In this document: positions 5,938-6,948 of the stretch, in pieces | Layout of the letters: each line of letters begins with the position of its first letter | How positions within the stretch are numbered: the stretch's first letter is position 1 | NCBI GenBank assembly: GCA_947304065.1 | Contig: CAMZAI010000141.1 | Coordinates: forward strand, 1-6,948 | Direction of reading: 5' to 3' | Origin: an uncultured Clostridia bacterium | Lineage (GTDB): Bacteria; Bacillota; Clostridia; Lachnospirales; Lachnospiraceae | DNA: 6,948 bases | Notes under the pieces: model-generated | What the model saw: the letters and a program-made list of their open reading frames with translations, nothing else | The model's database searches: none | Told to the model about the DNA's origin: nothing | Position numbers and translations under genes: made by a program

Positions 5938-5971
5938 ACCGCCATGACTTTAAGCAGTCATGGCGGTTTTT
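5938..5971. terminator. Strong bidirectional intrinsic terminator between convergent genes
   Basis: ACCGCCATGACT (5938-5949) pairs perfectly with AGTCATGGCGGT (5956-5967) around the six-base loop TTAAGC. On the plus strand TTTTT follows at 5967-5971, ending the Mur ligase transcript. On the minus strand the stem is followed by ATATTTTTG, so it can also end the aldo/keto reductase transcript coming from the right. It lies 9 bases after one stop codon and 32 before the other. Confidence 0.95.
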
Positions 5972-6003
5972 CATGCTTTTTTCATACTTCTGTCATGTCT
6001 TTG

Positions 6004-6948
6004 TCAGCCGCGTGAGCACTCGTTGATGAGCGAGAGCTCGTCGTCTGTAAACGAAATGTTCTGTACTGCCTTGATATTGTCAAGGATCTGCGAAGGCTTT
6101 GACGCTCCCGCAAGAACGCTCGTAACAGCTTTGTCATGAAGCAGCCATGCAAGCGCCATCTCCGCCAATGTCTGGCCTCTCGACGCCGCCAGATCGTTCA
6201 GCTTCCTGATGTCCTCGAGCTTCTCGCCCATAACATCGGACTCCCTTAAGAAACGTCCGTCGGTCCGGATCCTGCTGTCTGCGGGGATGCCGTTCAGATA
6301 CCTGTCGGTAAGCTTTCCCTGCGCAAGAGGCGAGAAGCAGATGATACCCTTCCCGAGCTTCTCCGAAGTATCCTTCAGGCCGTTATGCTCCACTGTCCTG
6401 TTCAGGATATTGTAGCAGTTCTGATTGATGATGAACGGAACATGCAGCTCATCAAGTATCGCAGAAGCCTTCTCCAGTGTGGGACCGTCATAGTTTGAAA
6501 GCCCGACATACAGCGCCTTTCCGCTGCTGACTGCAGATGAGAGGGCTCCCATCGTCTCCTCGAGAGGGGGATTGGGATCCGGTCTGTGATGATAAAAGAT
6601 ATCAACATAGTCCAGTCCGAGGCGCTTCAGCGAAGCGTCAAGGCTCGCGAGCAGATATTTCCTGCTGCCCCAGTCGCCGTAAGGCCCCTCCCACATGCCG
6701 TAACCGGCCTTCGTCGAAATGATCATCTCGTCCCTGTAAGGCGCAAAACAATCCTTCAGGATCAGACCGAAATTCTTCTCCGCGCTGCCCGGCTGCGGTC
6801 CGTAATTGTTTGCGAGATCGAAATGCGTGATACCGTTATCAAATGCGGTAGTGCACATCTCGACCATGTTCGCATAATTCCCGGTATCGCCGAAATTATG
6901 CCAGAGTCCGAACGAAACCGCCGGAAGCATCAGGCCGCTCTTTCCGCA
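6004..6948 (-). CDS. Aldo/keto reductase, YghZ/Gpr (L-glyceraldehyde 3-phosphate reductase) type, 5' end outside window
   Basis: The frame enters from the right edge and gives 314 residues to the TGA at 6004. An ATG occurs at 6930, but the codons before it read CGKSGL and the run CGKSGLMLPAVSFGLWHNFG continues the conserved N-terminus of the YghZ group. The real start therefore lies about 10-20 codons outside the window. The NADPH-dependent TIM-barrel tetrad is complete in visible numbering: Asp44 and Tyr49 (FDLANNYG), Lys80 (STKAG) and His121 (FYHHR). Other family stretches are PGSAEKNFG (53-61), SRKYLLASLD (95-104), SPLAQGKLTDRYLNGIP (206-222) and the cofactor-binding GAS (281-283). Relatives reduce aldehydes such as L-glyceraldehyde 3-phosphate or methylglyoxal; the substrate here is not proven. 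It is convergent with the Mur ligase gene and shares its terminator. Confidence 0.94.
   Translation of the reverse strand, partial: CGKSGLMLPAVSFGLWHNFGDTGNYANMVEMCTTAFDNGITHFDLANNYGPQPGSAEKNFGLILKDCFAPYRDEMIISTKAGYGMWEGPYGDWGSRKYLLASLDASLKRLGLDYVDIFYHHRPDPNPPLEETMGALSSAVSSGKALYVGLSNYDGPTLEKASAILDELHVPFIINQNCYNILNRTVEHNGLKDTSEKLGKGIICFSPLAQGKLTDRYLNGIPADSRIRTDGRFLRESDVMGEKLEDIRKLNDLAASRGQTLAEMALAWLLHDKAVTSVLAGASKPSQILDNIKAVQNISFTDDELSLINECSRG

Noticed and set aside
6930..6948. ATG at 6930 as the start of the aldo/keto reductase
   Set aside because: The in-frame codons upstream encode CGKSGL, part of the conserved N-terminus of the family, so translation starts beyond the window.

Overview
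The window reads as ordinary chromosomal DNA of a Bacillota bacterium. It is probably a gut- or rumen-type Clostridia of the Lachnospiraceae/Oscillospiraceae kind. That placement is inference from strong AGGAGG-type ribosome binding sites, an LplB/YtcP-type sugar importer with a lipoprotein binding protein and no ATPase gene beside it, and coding DNA of moderate G+C with very AT-rich spacers. No RNA gene, CRISPR array, insertion sequence or phage gene was seen.

Layout. Positions 1-3221 hold a minus-strand carbohydrate ABC importer operon, transcribed as lplB-type permease (2280-3221), lplC/ytcP-type permease (1348-2268), then a solute-binding lipoprotein (1-1267, cut by the window edge). A 353-bp AT-rich divergent control region (3222-3574) separates it from a plus-strand AraC-family regulator with an N-terminal cupin domain (3575-4522). 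Next comes a plus-strand Mur ligase of the MurC/Mpl type (4645-5928), preceded by a leader with two nested inverted repeats. A perfect 12-bp-stem terminator (5938-5971) lies between it and a convergent minus-strand aldo/keto reductase of the YghZ/Gpr type (6004-6948, start outside the window).

How the genes work together. The binding protein would capture an oligosaccharide at the cell surface and the two permeases would carry it across the membrane. The ATPase is presumably supplied from elsewhere, as with the shared MsmX-type ATPases of this transporter class. The AraC protein is the likely local, ligand-responsive regulator of the importer and perhaps of itself. The substrate cannot be read from the sequence. 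The Mur ligase (cell wall) and the aldo/keto reductase (carbonyl metabolism) look like unrelated neighbours.

Most notable points: the Mur ligase appears to have a shortened central domain and a degenerate G-x-H-N-x-x-N motif; its leader carries a nested stem structure; and the divergent region holds several dyads and repeats, one centred on the -10 box of a candidate regulator promoter. Two starts are corrected here (lplB-type to 3221, regulator to 3575), because the longer alternatives begin at TTG codons just upstream of the Shine-Dalgarno sequences. I found no clear evidence of a new biological system.
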